A DNA stretch of 5,603 nt from SBBG01 sp033717875 (GTDB taxonomy: Bacteria > Pseudomonadota > Gammaproteobacteria > Ga0077554 > Ga007554): the NCBI GenBank assembly GCA_033717875.1, contig JADDKJ010000073.1, positions 1 through 5,603 on the forward strand. The letters are read 5' to 3'. Every line of letters starts with the position of its first letter. Position 1 is the first letter of the stretch. Positions 1-5,570 of the stretch are shown here, in pieces. The notes under the pieces are model-generated. The model was given only the letters and a program-made list of their open reading frames with translations. It made no database searches and was not told the origin of the DNA. The position numbers and the translations under genes were made by a program.

Positions 1-158
1 TGGACTGGTACAACCGATCCAGACCGCATTCGAGCCTGGGCAAGAAAACACCTGATGAGGCTTATGCCGTGATGCTGCCGACGGTTAAACTGGCAGCGTG
101 AGAATCAGCAGAGATTCCACTTAAAAAACTCAGGCCACTGTTCAAACGAATGGGGCCA
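1..158 (+). mobile_element. 3' end of an IS3-family insertion sequence
   Basis: This is the right-hand remainder of an insertion sequence whose body lies outside the window. It comprises the transposase C-terminus (to 101) and about 57 nt of noncoding end. The noncoding part holds TTAAAAAACTC (121-131) and ends in GGGGCCA at 152-158. IS3-family elements usually terminate in TG...CA, so 158 is a reasonable boundary, but the left inverted repeat is not visible and the target duplication cannot be checked. Family assignment rests on the transposase tail; the exact end is inferred. Sequence similar to a hicA toxin 3' end begins within a few bases of this boundary, suggesting insertion into or deletion of that gene. 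Confidence 0.6.
3..101 (+). CDS. IS3-family transposase (OrfB/integrase core), C-terminal 32 residues
   Basis: The reading frame enters from the left edge and ends at TGA 99-101. The visible peptide begins DWYNRSRPHSSLGKKTPDEA. The YN-x-x-RPHSSLG-x-x-TP-x-EAY pattern is the signature found just after the catalytic Glu in DDE integrase-core (rve) transposases of the IS3 family. The catalytic residues themselves lie upstream of the window, so activity cannot be judged. The protein would catalyse cut-out and insertion of its own element through a circular intermediate, as known for the family. The short Ala-rich end (LPTVKLAA) resembles other family members, from memory. Partial only because the window starts here. 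Confidence 0.85.
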   Translation, partial: DWYNRSRPHSSLGKKTPDEAYAVMLPTVKLAA

Positions 159-214
159 CTTCTGTTCCGCCCGGAACGCTCAACAGTGTTCTGAAGCAAG
201 CGGGTTTGAAATAG
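159..214 (+). pseudogene. hicA: 3' remnant of a hicA-type mRNA interferase toxin gene
   Basis: In the frame ending at TAG 212-214 the peptide reads SVPPGTLNSVLKQAGLK. HicA toxins typically end in a segment like PPGTLNSILKQAGLK, so this matches the extreme C-terminus of that small dsRBD-fold RNA-cleaving toxin. Only about 15-17 codons remain; the catalytic His region is gone. It sits directly upstream of hicB, with the stop codon running into the hicB Shine-Dalgarno, the normal hicA-hicB arrangement. The upstream side is the IS3 end, so the likely history is IS insertion, possibly with deletion. The recognition depends on a short peptide and the neighbour; the precise junction (158-164) is uncertain. 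Confidence 0.65.
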
Positions 215-225
215 GAGGTATTGTT

Positions 226-438
226 ATGCGTTATATGGTGGTCGTCGAGCAAGGCCCAAGCAGTTTTGGGGCATACGTCCCTGATCTCCCCGGCTGCATT
301 GCTGCGGGCAGTTCAAAGCAAGAGGTGTTGCAGCTTATTCAAGAAGCTATCGAGTTCCATCTTGAGGGCATCAAAGACCAAGGCGCTCCTGTGCCTCAGC
401 CACATTCATACAGCGAGTTTGTTGAGGTTCATGCCTAA
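226..438 (+). CDS. hicB: HicB-family antitoxin, short form (70 aa)
   Basis: The product would bind and neutralise a HicA toxin in the cytoplasm. It shows the HicB-like core: a first beta strand (MRYMVVVEQG), the SFGAYVPDLPGC motif at residues 13-25, and a helix (KQEVLQLIQEAIEFHLEGI, about 31-49). An acidic/proline-rich tail, PVPQPHSYSEFVEV, follows. At 70 residues it is the short type without an added C-terminal DNA-binding domain, so autoregulation by this protein alone is doubtful. The ATG is preceded by a strong AGGAGG (213-218) that overlaps the end of the hicA remnant. Because hicA is reduced to its tail and the native promoter region is gone, this is an orphan antitoxin; expression would depend on readthrough from the IS. 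Stop codon TAA lies inside an attC-like half-site. Confidence 0.85.
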   Translation: MRYMVVVEQGPSSFGAYVPDLPGCIAAGSSKQEVLQLIQEAIEFHLEGIKDQGAPVPQPHSYSEFVEVHA

Positions 439-555
439 CATTGCATTCAAGGGCGCACGCCTTGGCGAGGCATTTTTTGGGTTCACGGGTTTCATCAGCG
501 TTGGGGCGTTGCTCTGGCTTCATCATTGGCGTGCCCCTGTGTTAACGATGGGTTA
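433..555 (+). other. Possible degenerate integron attC-like site at the hicB 3' end
   Basis: The hicB stop codon is embedded in GCCTAAC (433-439), which fits the attC consensus RYYYAAC. Six bases later comes TTCAAG (446-451), the same spacing as in classical sites that start TAAC-N6-TTCAAG. A pairing arm follows: AGGGCGCACGCC (450-461) is nearly complementary to GGCGTGCCCCT, which ends near 540. A GTTAACG just beyond (541-547) is in the right place for the other half-site but does not fit GTTRRRY. The left half is convincing, the right half weak and the centre poorly symmetric. It could be a decayed attC or chance. Toxin-antitoxin genes are common integron cassettes, which makes the reading plausible. 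Confidence 0.3.
459..478 (+). terminator. Weak intrinsic terminator after hicB
   Basis: GCCTTGGCGAGGC (459-471) can form a five-pair stem including one T-G wobble with a GGC loop. It is followed by A and six T (473-478). The position, 20 nt past the hicB stop, suits a Rho-independent terminator, though the stem is short. It overlaps the attC-like element, so the two readings compete. Confidence 0.4.
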
Positions 556-581
556 CGGGCTGGAGTGAATACGCGCAAACG

Positions 582-1106
582 CTACAGGACAGCCCCACTT
601 TGCCACTGCACCGCGCGTTGATAACCCTCATGGGTTTTTACTAATTCGTCGTGGCGTCCCACAGCGATGCCGCCATCGCCGTTAAAATACACCACCCGAT
701 CCGCCGAGCGTATTGATGAATAACGGTGCGCGATAATCAACGTGGTGCGTCCCTGGCGCAGGCGTTCAACGGCATCGACGAGGCGTTGCTCCGTCTCGCT
801 GTCCAGGGCCGACGAGGCCTCATCCAGAATCAGAATGGGTGCGGCACGCAAAAAGGCTTGGGCAATCGACAACCTCTGGCGTTGACCCGCGGAGAGATCC
901 ACGCCACCTGTGCCGATCACAGTGTCCAGACCATTCTCCAATCCCACGATAACCTCCCAAATCTGGGCGGAGCTGCACGCCTCTACCATTGCCTCTTCCG
1001 TCGCGTCGGGTTGGGCGATCTGCAGATTGGCGCGGATCGTGTCGTTCACCAGAAACGGCTCCTGCCACACCACCGCCACATTGCGGCGCAACGACGCCAA
1101 CGTCAC
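582..1106 (-). pseudogene. ABC exporter ATP-binding domain, C-terminal fragment lacking Walker A
   Basis: The last ~174 residues of an MsbA-like half-transporter are readable on the minus strand. From N to C they show the Q-loop context VAVVWQEPFLVNDTIRANL, the ABC signature LSAGQRQRLSIAQAFL (Ala for the usual second Gly of LSGGQ), Walker B with D-loop ILILDEASSALD, and the H-loop IAHRYSSIRSAD. The C-terminus ends naturally at TAG 582-584. The membrane domain and the Walker A P-loop are absent: homology stops at about VTLASLRRN (1106). Beyond that the open frame runs into a Lys/Glu/Arg-rich low-complexity stretch and then antisense to the DUF4010 gene, so it is not a real N-terminus. The fragment cannot bind ATP normally and is a remnant of a deletion or rearrangement. 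No plausible start with a ribosome binding site is evident. Confidence 0.8.
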
Positions 1107-1135
1107 TTTAGGTTCTAAAGGGAAGCGTCCCCTTT
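1106..1135. repeat. Two overlapping small inverted repeats at the ABC gene break point
   Basis: CTTTAG (1106-1111), loop GTT, CTAAAG (1115-1120) is a perfect 6-bp palindrome. A second one overlaps it: AAAGGGA (1117-1123), loop AGCG, then TCCC-C-TTT (1128-1135), seven pairs with one bulged C. They share 1117-1120 and cannot form together. They begin exactly where ABC homology ends, which suggests an element end or a fold-back deletion junction. Neither is followed by a clean T-run on its own strand apart from the pyrimidine tract. Confidence 0.55.
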
Positions 1136-1184
1136 TCTTCCCCTTTTCTTCCTTTCCCTTTTCCCTCTTTTCCCTTTTCCCCTC
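1128..1184. repeat. 57-nt pure pyrimidine (plus) / purine (minus) tract with CCCTTTT-like repeats
   Basis: Every base from 1128 to 1184 is C or T on the plus strand, arranged as irregular repeats of CCC(C) and TTTT(T) runs. On the minus strand four G-runs of at least 3 (1156-1182) are separated by 4, 6 and 4 nt. That fits the simple G-quadruplex pattern, and the tract as a whole could form a triplex. It lies between the ABC fragment and the DUF4010 gene. The remaining gene-free bases here (1185-1288) show no gene or clear terminator. Confidence 0.85.
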
Positions 1185-1288
1185 AAGAGGCCCGACTCGT
1201 GTTAGAAGGATCGTGTCGATAGACCTTGGATGTACAGCGATCATCATGTCCATCAGCATCATCATTAGCCGGATGCTCCATAATTTAA

Positions 1289-2557
1289 TCACACCGCTCG
1301 CCAGGCCATCAACAATACCGCGGCGATGGCCACTGCCGCGATGCCGGCGATGGCAGCCAATCCTGTCGCTGTTTGTATGGCGACGGAGCGGGTGGCGCAG
1401 GTCCACACCATGGCGAGTTTGATGGCGAGGTTGCTGACGCTGGCCATGGCGATGCCGAGCACGGCGATGGCGGTGGGTACGGCGCCGATGGTGTTCAGTT
1501 GTGCGAGGGCGAGGGTGATGGCGTCGGTGTCGAAACTGCCGGCCAGCAGTGAGAGGGTGTAGACGCCGAACGGGCCGAAGTGGTTGATGGCAAGTTGTAC
1601 GACGGCGAAGATGAGTCCGTAAAGCGCGCCGAACTGAATGACGGTGGAGAGTTCCAGCGGGTTTTCGAGGGGTGTGGCGACGGCCGTGGCTTTGTGCCGG
1701 CTGTTCGCTTTGGAAAGAGAGCGCCAGATCAGCCACAGGCCGGTCGCCAGCGCCGGTAGCAACAGCACTGCGGTGATCGGCAGCAGTTTGGGGTTGACGA
1801 TGGCGACTTCCAGCATTTGGCGCGCGAACATGACGCTAGCGGTGAGCAGAATGCCGGCGGTGAGCGCGGGGGCGAGTTCGGGGCGTTTCTGGCTGAGGCG
1901 GGCAAAGGCGAGGGTGACGGCGACGGAGCTGACCAGTCCGCCGAGCAGCGCGGTGGCCAGGATGCCGCGTTCCGGGCCGAAGCCTTGCAGGATGAAATAA
2001 CCGATGCAGGCGATGCCCGATACCAGCACGACCATGGACCACACTTGGCGCGGATTGATGTTGAGTTCGGTAAATCCCTGGTCGGGCAGGATCAGATAGA
2101 CGATCACCGCCAGCAAAGCGAACTTGGCGATGGTGACCTTGTCGGCAACCTCGCCACGCCCCTGCTTCTTGCCCGCCAATACCAGCGTGGCGATGACGGC
2201 GATGACCAGCGGTGCGACCCACTCTCCCGTCGCCACCAGTCCGCCCAACAGCCAGCAGAGCAGGGTCGCGGTCTCCTGGGTGATGCCGAGGGTGCCGGTC
2301 ATCTGGCTGCCGCGCACGAAGGCCGCGGCCAACAGCAGCCCCAGCACGCCCAATCCCACCAGGAACACCGGTTGCCCCGCCCACCAATGGGCGCTGACAA
2401 AGCCGCCGATCGACACCAGCGGCAGTGTGGTCACGCCGCCGAAATGGCGCGGTTCGGTGCGCGGCGGGGTTTCCTGCTCCAGGCCGATCAGTAGGCCGAC
2501 GATCAGCGCGATCATGAGCGGAATGAACCATTCGGGAAAAAATTCGAGGCTGATCAT
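1289..2557 (-). CDS. MgtC/DUF4010-type polytopic inner-membrane protein (422 aa)
   Basis: This is a full-length membrane protein with roughly a dozen hydrophobic segments and short loops. The N-terminus has the MgtC-like first helix with the GLLIGLEQE motif (about residues 20-28), followed by GGVTTLPLVSIGGF. The C-terminal half matches the DUF4010 pattern: LLAGSFDTDAITLALAQL, then GAVPTAIAVLGIAMASVSNLAIKL and an Ala/Ile-rich last helix. Length is normal for the family. Its function is unknown; MgtC-domain relatives are tied to Mg2+ stress or ATPase control, but that should not be transferred here. The start at 2557 has only a weak upstream AAGG; an internal Met at residue 15 is a less likely alternative because it would cut into the first helix. 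It is transcribed divergently from surE. Base composition resembles the surE block, so it is probably native, unlike the fragments to its left. Confidence 0.85.
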   Translation of the reverse strand: MISLEFFPEWFIPLMIALIVGLLIGLEQETPPRTEPRHFGGVTTLPLVSIGGFVSAHWWAGQPVFLVGLGVLGLLLAAAFVRGSQMTGTLGITQETATLLCWLLGGLVATGEWVAPLVIAVIATLVLAGKKQGRGEVADKVTIAKFALLAVIVYLILPDQGFTELNINPRQVWSMVVLVSGIACIGYFILQGFGPERGILATALLGGLVSSVAVTLAFARLSQKRPELAPALTAGILLTASVMFARQMLEVAIVNPKLLPITAVLLLPALATGLWLIWRSLSKANSRHKATAVATPLENPLELSTVIQFGALYGLIFAVVQLAINHFGPFGVYTLSLLAGSFDTDAITLALAQLNTIGAVPTAIAVLGIAMASVSNLAIKLAMVWTCATRSVAIQTATGLAAIAGIAAVAIAAVLLMAWRAV

Positions 2558-2584
2558 GAGAAAAAGGGCGCCTTGGGTGTGAGA

Positions 2585-2650
2585 ATCGTTGTGGTTCGGG
2601 TATAGTTTGCGAGTTTATAGTATTCAGGTATTTGCAGGGCTAAAAATTAT
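2585..2650. promoter_or_regulatory. Divergent promoter region between DUF4010 gene and surE
   Basis: The 114-bp gap between the two start codons is clearly AT-richer than its surroundings. On the plus strand TAGTAT (2618-2623) is a possible -10 box, with a poor -35 match TTCGGG (2595-2600) at 17-bp spacing. On the minus strand TATAAA (2614-2619) is a good -10 candidate with a weak -35 (TTAGCC) 18 bp away. The two -10 candidates overlap, so the promoters may compete. No operator-like inverted repeat is seen. Assignments are pattern-based and weak. Confidence 0.3.
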
Positions 2651-2671
2651 TAGAGGCGGCGGATCGGGGTA

Positions 2672-3427
2672 ATGAGAATTCTATTGAGCAATGACGACGG
2701 CTATCTGGCCCCGGGCCTGATCTGTCTGGCGGAGGTATTGCAGGAAGCCGCGCAGGTGACGGTGGTGGCGCCGGACCGCGACCGCAGCGGTGCCAGTAAT
2801 TCGCTGACACTGGCGCGGCCGATCCGGGTCACGCAGGCCGAGCGCGGTTTCCTGCGTGTCGACGGCACACCGACGGACTGCGTGCATCTGGCGATTACCG
2901 GACTGCTCGATTATGAGCCCGACATGGTGGTGTCGGGCATCAACGCCGGGGCCAATCTGGGCGATGATGTGATCTATTCCGGCACCGTGGCGGCGGCGAT
3001 GGAAGGCCGTTTTCTGGGCTTTCCGGCGCTGGCGGTGTCGCTCGCCAGCCATGAACAGCGGCATTACGAGACGGCGGCGAGAGTCGTGCTTAGCCTGCTC
3101 GGCCGTTTGCAGCACGATCCGCTGCCAGCCGACACCATCCTCAACGTCAACGTGCCCGACGTGCCGTGGGAGCAGCTTGAAGGCTTCGAGGCCACGCGCC
3201 TGGGGCACCGGCATAAGTCCGAGCCGATGATCAGGGCCACCGACCCACGCGGCCGCGAAATCTATTGGGTGGGTCCCGCCGGTCCCGAGCAGGATGCCGG
3301 GCCGGGCACCGATTTTCATGCGATCAGGAACAACCGTGTCTCGATCACCCCCATTCAGGTCGATCTGACGCGCTATACCGCCCTGGACAAAGTGGCGAGC
3401 TGGCTGGAAGGTCTCAAGCGGTCATGA
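2672..3427 (+). CDS. surE: 5'/3'-nucleotidase SurE (251 aa)
   Basis: SurE is a cytoplasmic metal-dependent phosphatase that removes phosphate from nucleoside 5'- and 3'-monophosphates and, in E. coli, short polyphosphate. The protein starts MRILLSNDDGYLAPG with the metal-binding D8 and D9. Further conserved residues are S39 in PDRDRSGASNSLT and N91 in SGINAGANLGDDVIYSGT, followed by AAMEGR. The DGTPTDCVHLA motif (64-74) and the late IRNNRVSITPI segment are also present. Length is typical. The ATG puts the NDDG motif at the family position; upstream G-rich sequence (GGATCGGGG, 2661-2669) is a modest ribosome binding site. It is the first gene of an apparent operon: its TGA overlaps the ATG of pcm (ATGA), implying coupled translation. 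Confidence 0.97.
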   Translation: MRILLSNDDGYLAPGLICLAEVLQEAAQVTVVAPDRDRSGASNSLTLARPIRVTQAERGFLRVDGTPTDCVHLAITGLLDYEPDMVVSGINAGANLGDDVIYSGTVAAAMEGRFLGFPALAVSLASHEQRHYETAARVVLSLLGRLQHDPLPADTILNVNVPDVPWEQLEGFEATRLGHRHKSEPMIRATDPRGREIYWVGPAGPEQDAGPGTDFHAIRNNRVSITPIQVDLTRYTALDKVASWLEGLKRS

Positions 3428-4098
3428 AATCGCACCACCGTGGCATCGGCATGACATCGCAGCGCACCCGCGAGCGGCTCATCAGCCGGTTGCGCGAGGA
3501 GGGCATCCGCAGCACGGCGGTACTGGAAGTGATGGGCAGCGTGCCGCGTCACATCTTCGTCGACGAGGCCCTGGCGAGCCGCGCCTACGAAAACATCGCC
3601 CTGCCGATCGGCCACGGCCAGACCATTTCCCAGCCCTACACCGTGGCGCGCATGACCGAAGCGCTGAGCGAGGGCGTCAAGCTCAACAAGGTGCTGGAGA
3701 TCGGCACCGGTTCCGGCTATCAGACGGCAATACTCGCCCATCTGGCGGGGCAGGTATACAGCGTCGAACGCCTCGACGCCCTGATCAAGCTGGCGCGCCA
3801 GCGGTTCATGGAAATGGGACTGCGCAACATCCGTCTCAAGCACGCCGATGGCAAGCTGGGCTGGCCCGAATACGCGCCTTATGACGCCATTCTCGTCACC
3901 GCCGCGCCGCAGGAAGTTCCCGAGGCCCTGCTCGAACAACTCGCCGTCGGCGGCCGTCTCGTCATTCCGGTCGGCGCCAGCGGCGGGGCGCAAACCCTGC
4001 TGCGCATCACCCGCGCGCCGGAGGGGTATCAGCAGGAAATTCTCGAACCCGTCAGCTTCGTACCGCTCCTACCTGGCCGGGAGCTGATGCAGTTTTGA
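3424..4098 (+). CDS. pcm: Protein-L-isoaspartate O-methyltransferase Pcm (224 aa)
   Basis: Pcm uses S-adenosylmethionine to methylate isoaspartyl residues in damaged proteins, beginning their repair. Visible are the family motif IALPIGHGQTISQPYTVARM (58-77) with the substrate-binding QTISQP, SAM motif I VLEIGTGSGYQTA (90-102), and the acidic VERLDAL strand (114-120). DAILVTAAPQEVP (154-166) and the C-terminal GGRLVIPVG and VSFVPLL follow. The start was set at 3424 because the ATG overlaps the surE stop and GGAAGG (3406-3411) lies upstream. The internal ATG at 3451, giving MTSQRTRERL as in Pseudomonas Pcm, has no ribosome binding site but would also make a complete enzyme (215 aa). A longer frame reaching back into surE is not credible. 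Confidence 0.96.
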   Translation: MKSHHRGIGMTSQRTRERLISRLREEGIRSTAVLEVMGSVPRHIFVDEALASRAYENIALPIGHGQTISQPYTVARMTEALSEGVKLNKVLEIGTGSGYQTAILAHLAGQVYSVERLDALIKLARQRFMEMGLRNIRLKHADGKLGWPEYAPYDAILVTAAPQEVPEALLEQLAVGGRLVIPVGASGGAQTLLRITRAPEGYQQEILEPVSFVPLLPGRELMQF

Positions 4099-4118
4099 AG
4101 TGCGCATGGTCGCACGAA

Positions 4119-4949
4119 ATGATGGCACGTAAACTTGCGGTAATCATCGCTGTTTTGTCCCTGATGACGGCATGTGGTAATCATGTTTACCATCGCGTCG
4201 AACGGGGCGATACTCTCTACTCGGTCGGCTGGCAGTACGGTTACGATTATCGCCAGGTCGCCGAGTGGAACGGCATCGGACCGCCGTATACCATCGAAGC
4301 GGGACAGTGGTTGCGCGTTGCCCCGCCCGCCGGTGGAGCACCCATCACCGAGCGGTTGGCAGTGGCTCCCGACCCAGCGGGACCTGCGCCGGTCGCGGAG
4401 GCGCGGACAGAGAGCGAGCCGGTGATTTTGTCGAGCGTGCCGCCACCGGCCCCGCCAAAAATGACTCCGATTCCGCCGCCCGTCAAGGCAACACCTGCGC
4501 CAATCCCCCCTCCCCCGCCGCTGCCCGCCGAGGTGAAGCCGATATCGCCCGCGTCATCCAAGCCGTTTGATCCCGCAACCTGGCTATGGCCGAGCCAGGG
4601 CACCGTCTTGTCGGCGTTCTCCGCCACCGCGCCGGGCAAAAAAGGGCTGGATATCGGCGGACGCCTGGGCCAGCCCGTGCTCGCCGCCGCGCCGGGACGG
4701 GTCGTGTATGGCGGCAGCGGACTTTCCGGCTACGGCAATATGATCATCATCAAGCATGACGACAATTACCTGACCGCCTATGCCCACAACAACAAACTGC
4801 ACGTCCGCGAAGGCGTCCAGGTCGCCGCCGGCCAACGCATCGCCGACATGGGCAGGAGTGGCGCGGAACGGGTGATGCTGCACTTCCAGATCCGCTTTCA
4901 GGGCAAACCCGTCGATCCGCTGCGTTATTTGCCGAAGATAGCGCCTTGA
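4119..4949 (+). CDS. nlpD: NlpD-like lipoprotein with LysM and degenerate LytM (M23) domains
   Basis: This is an outer-envelope lipoprotein that, in E. coli, activates the amidase AmiC at the division site. From ATG 4119 it has a signal peptide with lipobox LMTAC (Cys19) and a LysM domain (about 23-67, YHRVERGDTLYSVGWQYG). A Pro/Ala-rich linker (about 68-145) with several PPP runs precedes the LytM domain (about 155-272), which ends VDPLRYLP as in NlpD. The active site is lost: the H-x3-D zinc motif reads KKGLD (His replaced by Lys174, Asp178 kept). The final H-x-H reads MLH (first His replaced by Met253, His255 kept); His223 in AYAH remains. This fits a regulator, not a hydrolase. It follows pcm by 20 nt. 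Start alternatives are ATG 4122 and TTG 4095, the last overlapping the pcm stop; none has a strong ribosome binding site. Confidence 0.92.
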   Translation: MMARKLAVIIAVLSLMTACGNHVYHRVERGDTLYSVGWQYGYDYRQVAEWNGIGPPYTIEAGQWLRVAPPAGGAPITERLAVAPDPAGPAPVAEARTESEPVILSSVPPPAPPKMTPIPPPVKATPAPIPPPPPLPAEVKPISPASSKPFDPATWLWPSQGTVLSAFSATAPGKKGLDIGGRLGQPVLAAAPGRVVYGGSGLSGYGNMIIIKHDDNYLTAYAHNNKLHVREGVQVAAGQRIADMGRSGAERVMLHFQIRFQGKPVDPLRYLPKIAP

Positions 4950-5006
4950 TGGCCGGAAGCGAAGCCGGTATCATGAACAAAAAATCATCATTAAAGTGGG
5001 GGAAAT

Positions 5007-5465
5007 GTGACTTCAGCATCCATCGTCATCGAACGGCGCACAAGCGCTGATCGCCGCCGCTCCCCCACCTCGCCCTTCGGACGCATGGCCTGGCACGGCA
5101 AGCGCCACGGCGCGCGCCGCACCGAAGACCGCGTGAACACCTATGTGGACCGGTATGAACCGCATTTGTTCTATGCTGCGATAGCCACCCTGCTGCTATG
5201 CTGCGCGGATGCGTTTTTTACTCTCACCCTGCTGCAACAGGGGGCGGAGGAGATCAACCCCTTCATGGCCTGGCTGCTCGAAATAGACATCCAGTTGTTT
5301 CTCGCCACCAAGTTTGCACTGACCGCGGCCGGACTCGTATTCCTGGTGGCGCACAAAAACTTCCTTTTATTTAATCAGCGCTTCAGGGTGCCCTATGTCC
5401 TGTATGCCTTTCTGGCTGGTTATGTGTTGCTTGTGAAATATGAGCTGGTTTTGCTGGGTTTCTGA
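5007..5465 (+). CDS. Small DUF5658-like membrane protein (152 aa)
   Basis: The function is unknown. The N-terminal ~50 residues are strongly basic and arginine-rich (ERRTSADRRRS at 9-19, then GKRHGARRTEDR) and should be cytoplasmic. Three hydrophobic segments follow, at about 54-76, 97-116 and 129-151. The first contains CADAFFTLTLLQQGAEEINPFM, whose Asp followed by Glu-x-x-NP resembles DUF5658 proteins; this is from memory and not checked. The chosen GTG at 5007 has GGGGG (4998-5002) just upstream with a short gap. The overlapping ATG at 5005 meets a stop at once. Met27 (ATG 5085) is an alternative start that would drop part of the basic tail. It lies 57 nt after nlpD, where rpoS would be expected, so it may be cotranscribed with that operon. 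Confidence 0.75.
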   Translation: MTSASIVIERRTSADRRRSPTSPFGRMAWHGKRHGARRTEDRVNTYVDRYEPHLFYAAIATLLLCCADAFFTLTLLQQGAEEINPFMAWLLEIDIQLFLATKFALTAAGLVFLVAHKNFLLFNQRFRVPYVLYAFLAGYVLLVKYELVLLGF

Positions 5466-5485
5466 GCGCGGTAGGATGATGTGAT

Positions 5486-5567
5486 GGTCTCCTCCCCCTT
5501 CTAAATCGGCGTCGAATGCGCCACGATGGAGCTGTAACAAACCATCGAAACGAAAGGAGAGGAGACC
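5486..5567 (+). promoter_or_regulatory. Structured leader that can sequester the transposase ribosome binding site
   Basis: An outer stem pairs 5486-5500 (starting GGTCTCCT) with 5553-5567 (ending AGGAGACC), 13 of 15 positions complementary. Inside are two further hairpins: GGCG 5508-5511 with CGCC 5519-5522, and CGATGG 5524-5529 with CCATCG 5542-5547 around a 12-nt loop. Together they suggest a three-way junction. The right outer arm contains the whole Shine-Dalgarno AGGAGAGGAG (5555-5564), 6 nt before the ATG. Translation from transcripts that include the full leader would be blocked, a common way for IS elements to silence readthrough expression. A guide-RNA-type noncoding RNA is another possibility. 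Confidence 0.55.
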
Positions 5568-5570
5568 GAG

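Noticed and set aside
100..560. CRISPR-like or tandem repeat array in the left accessory part
   Set aside because: No regularly spaced direct repeats are visible; only the attC-like arms and a small hairpin are seen.
221..568. 115-aa plus-strand frame overlapping hicB
   Set aside because: It is out of frame with hicB, which has the strong ribosome binding site and a clear family match.
1109..1736. N-terminal extension of the minus-strand ABC frame, giving a 384-aa protein
   Set aside because: It is Arg/His-rich translation antisense-frame to the DUF4010 gene plus the purine tract, with no domain features; only the part below 1106 is real ABC sequence.
1817..2494. 225-aa plus-strand open frame opposite the DUF4010 gene
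   Set aside because: Composition (Gln/Gly/Arg/Asp-rich, no motif) is typical of a shadow frame in GC-rich DNA; the opposite strand encodes a clear membrane protein.
2681..3319. Minus-strand open frame opposite surE
   Set aside because: It is antisense to highly conserved SurE motifs and has no recognisable features.
4973..5050. 25-codon ORF starting MNKKSSLKWGK between nlpD and the DUF5658 gene
   Set aside because: It has no ribosome binding site and overlaps the better supported GTG-start gene in another frame.
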